The notes under the pieces were generated by a model. That model was given only the letters and a program-made list of their open reading frames with translations. It ran no database searches and was not told the DNA's origin. Below, piece by piece: positions 62,003-64,000 of a stretch of DNA of 64,000 bases. Every line of letters starts with the position of its first letter. The first letter of the stretch is position 1. The position numbers were made by a program, and so were the translations under genes. The stretch is from Streptomyces sp. R41 (GTDB taxonomy: Bacteria; Actinomycetota; Actinomycetes; Streptomycetales; Streptomycetaceae), in the NCBI RefSeq assembly GCF_041053055.1, contig NZ_CP163443.1, positions 5,687,001 to 5,751,000 on the forward strand, in the 5' to 3' direction.

Positions 62003-64000
62003 CGGGCGCTCCCCTCCGGCTTGCGCACCTTCTGCGCCAGAGCCTCGACGTCCTGGACGAAACGGCGCGCGTCGGTGATCTGCGCTCCTGCGGCGTGGGC
62101 TCCTCTCTGGCACTGCTTGATGAGGTAGGCCGCCTGCGCTCCGTAGCGGTTTCTCACTTCCTCGTCGACGTCGCGGATCCGTGTGATGTCGCCGAACAGG
62201 GCGAGCGCCGCGACCTTCGTGAACTTCTCGGCGTCGTCAACGGCGGCGTGCAATTCCTGCTCAGGTCCGCCGGAGAGGTGGTGCTTGATCCACGCGGCTT
62301 CCAAGAAGGCATTCTCCAAGGCGATACGGCACAGGCTGGGCAGCACATGGGTCCGGGCCGCCAGCGGCAAGTCCGGGGTGCGGACGATGGCCATCGCGTC
62401 GGCGATCGCCTGCGCGACCGGGTCGGTCACTCGCTCGACCTTCACCCTCGAGGCCTTGCTCCGCTCGACCTGGAACACCGTCACCGGCAACTCCTGGCTC
62501 GTGAACGCCCGCTGGAGCCGGGTGTCGTGGGTGAACACGACGACCTGTCGGTGCTTGCCGAGCTCGTGCAGGACCTGAGCGAGCCCGTTGACCTTGGCGG
62601 GATCCATGGACTGCACCGGGTCGTCGACGACTATGAAACCGAACGGGCTGTCGGCCGTAACGGCGCGGGGCAGGAACAGTGACAGCGCGAGGGAGTGCAG
62701 CTCGCCCTGGCTCATGACGCCCAGCGCCGAGGCGTCCTGGCCGTCGACGGAGACGTCCATGACGAGCTTGCGTACGGTGGCCTTCTCGCTGCCGCGCAGG
62801 CTCACACCGTTGAGGTCGATGTTGCTCTCCTGGCGGAGCTTCTCCCAGATGCGCTGCGACTGGTCGGCGAAGCCCTCCATGCGCCGCTCCCGCAGCTCGG
62901 TGCTCAGTGCCTTGATCCAGGCACGGGCCCGCCGGATGTCTCTCAGCCGGGGATCGCTCTCCTTCGCGGCACGGGCCCGCTCCGCCCAGCCGGCCAGGCG
63001 GGTGACGAGCCGGCGCCAGCGTTCGTCCCGCTTCTCCAGCTCCCTCGTGGCGTTCTCTCTCACCGCGGCGCAAGCGTCAGCCAGCGTCCCGGCCGCCTCG
63101 TGGGCGCGCCGGACGAGCTCGCCCGGATCGCTGACCGTGCGGCAGGCGGCCCAGGCGTCCCACGGGTCGGTCAACGCGGCCGGGATCCGCTGGGGCCTGT
63201 GCACGAGGTCCTGCAGGACACGCACCGCCGACCGCAGTGCGCTGCGCGCGTCGTCGGCGGCCCTGGCTTCCTGCCGCAGTACGGCGATCTGCGCGGCGGC
63301 ACGCGCGGCCCACTCCCCGTCCAGGACGCGGTCCGTTCCGCAGACCGGGCAGGACCTCTCGTCGGGGTGCCGGTCGATGTGGGCCAGAGCCCTGGCGAGG
63401 AGGTCGGCGCGCTGGTGAGCGTCCTCGGCGCTCGTGCCGCGGACGTCCTCGGCATCGGCGAGGGCCTTGCGCAGCCCGACCACTGCGGCGGCGACCTGCT
63501 CCATGTCGGGGCCCTGCACGGCGACCGCGACCCGCAGCTCGGCGAGAAGGCCCTCGTCGGTGTCGGCGGGCAGTCCCGCCACCAGTGCCTCGACGGTGTC
63601 GAAGTCCGGGCTGCCCGGGGTGTCGATGGCCAGGAGGGCCTGCACTGCCCGCTCGTCGTCCTCCAGCGTGTACAGGGCGTCCACGAGTTCCGGGACTTCC
63701 GCCTTCGCCGCCTTCGCCGCGTCGTCGAGTACTTTCTCCTCCGCGCGAAGCCGGCTGTCCGCCGCGCTGAGATGCCGCAGGCCGAGGATAGTGGCGATGG
63801 CGTCGTACATCTCGGAGGGCTTGCCGCTGATCATGCGGTCGAGATCGACGTACGACAGAAAGGGCCGGTAGTCCTCCATGGCCTGCTTCCAGGCCACCTG
63901 GTCGAGAGGGACTCGTCCGTGTCCGGGCCGCTTGAACTCTGCCTGGGAGCCGCCGAAGTCCTCGCTCTCCCACGTGCGGGTGAGCGTGCTGCGGCCGGTG
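61999..64000 (-). CDS. SMC/Rad50/RloC-like ATPase with CxxC hook, partial
   Basis: 667 residues visible; the 5' end, with Walker A, is beyond the right edge and the frame is open to 64000. CPVCGTDRV (about residue 215 of the visible part) is a zinc-hook-like CxxC at a coiled-coil tip. The ABC signature SQGELHSLALSLF, Walker B FIVVDDPVQSMDP and H-loop VVVFTHDTRLQ are intact. Helical segments of about 100-150 residues flank the hook. The C-terminal 170 residues after the ATPase have no recognised domain; RIALE and IKHHLSG are candidates for an effector. It most resembles RloC/AAA_13 defence ATPases. Confidence 0.85.
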   Translation of the reverse strand, partial: TGRSTLTRTWESEDFGGSQAEFKRPGHGRVPLDQVAWKQAMEDYRPFLSYVDLDRMISGKPSEMYDAIATILGLRHLSAADSRLRAEEKVLDDAAKAAKAEVPELVDALYTLEDDERAVQALLAIDTPGSPDFDTVEALVAGLPADTDEGLLAELRVAVAVQGPDMEQVAAAVVGLRKALADAEDVRGTSAEDAHQRADLLARALAHIDRHPDERSCPVCGTDRVLDGEWAARAAAQIAVLRQEARAADDARSALRSAVRVLQDLVHRPQRIPAALTDPWDAWAACRTVSDPGELVRRAHEAAGTLADACAAVRENATRELEKRDERWRRLVTRLAGWAERARAAKESDPRLRDIRRARAWIKALSTELRERRMEGFADQSQRIWEKLRQESNIDLNGVSLRGSEKATVRKLVMDVSVDGQDASALGVMSQGELHSLALSLFLPRAVTADSPFGFIVVDDPVQSMDPAKVNGLAQVLHELGKHRQVVVFTHDTRLQRAFTSQELPVTVFQVERSKASRVKVERVTDPVAQAIADAMAIVRTPDLPLAARTHVLPSLCRIALENAFLEAAWIKHHLSGGPEQELHAAVDDAEKFTKVAALALFGDITRIRDVDEEVRNRYGAQAAYLIKQCQRGAHAAGAQITDARRFVQDVEALAQKVRKPEGSAR

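Noticed and set aside
1..64000. CRISPR array
   Set aside because: All tandem repeats seen are either short contiguous units or degenerate; none alternates with unique spacers of constant size, and no cas gene is present.

Overview
The window is about 70% GC, uses GTG/TTG starts freely, and has many ATGA stop/start overlaps. It carries wblA, bldG, a Tad pilus cluster beside a DECH helicase, an MFS-thymidylate kinase fusion and a Lys-tailed topA. This is Streptomyces (or a very close actinomycete) core chromosome. From memory, positions 1-54300 follow the order of S. coelicolor SCO3580 down to SCO3540. I ran no search, so family names come from motifs, lengths and gene context.

Layout. 1-7700: class A penicillin-binding protein (partial), wblA, two ArsA/GET3-like ATPases, DUF4177, RidA, NUDIX and beta-lactamase-fold hydrolases. 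7760-13500: nucleotidyltransferase, crp with a likely autoregulatory site, endonuclease III with a histone-H1-like tail, a CoA-pyrophosphatase-like NUDIX protein and a MarP-like membrane protease. 13500-21700: alpha/beta hydrolase, holin-like protein, NhaA, AcsA and a SulP-carbonic anhydrase fusion. 22000-26550: deacetylase-like lipoprotein, CooC-like ATPase, a Fic-like protein with a broken motif, a probable 6S-like RNA and a HAD phosphatase. 27150-35140: tad cluster (cpaE, tadA, tadB, tadC, Flp-type pilin, tadE, tadG) convergent with a MrfA-like helicase. 35220-41560: bldG and its anti-sigma partner, proton pyrophosphatase, lipoprotein and methyltransferase. 41750-54300: Ser/Thr kinase, small membrane protein, topA, MFS-tmk, DNA polymerase III delta' and a secreted peptidase.

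At 54401 a tRNA-Thr(CGT) ends the conserved segment. Next to it lies a decayed tyrosine integrase, then a leftward block: an SMC/Rad50-like ATPase with a CxxC hook (5' end beyond the window), a small Cys-rich partner coupled to it by ATGA, and a protein of about 1,880 residues joining DUF4011, an SF1 helicase, a Vsr-like nuclease and, unexpectedly, a GreA/GreB-like C-terminal domain. I read this as a genomic island carrying a candidate mobile-element defence system. It is the part most likely to be undescribed.

Two themes run through the window. First, in-frame tandem repeats sit at protein ends: 18, 21 and 39 bp units in three tad genes, 42 bp units in tmk, and Lys-rich tails on Nth and TopA. 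Second, at least eight genes have a TAnnnT-like -10 box 6-7 nt before the start codon and no clear ribosome-binding site, which suggests leaderless mRNAs.
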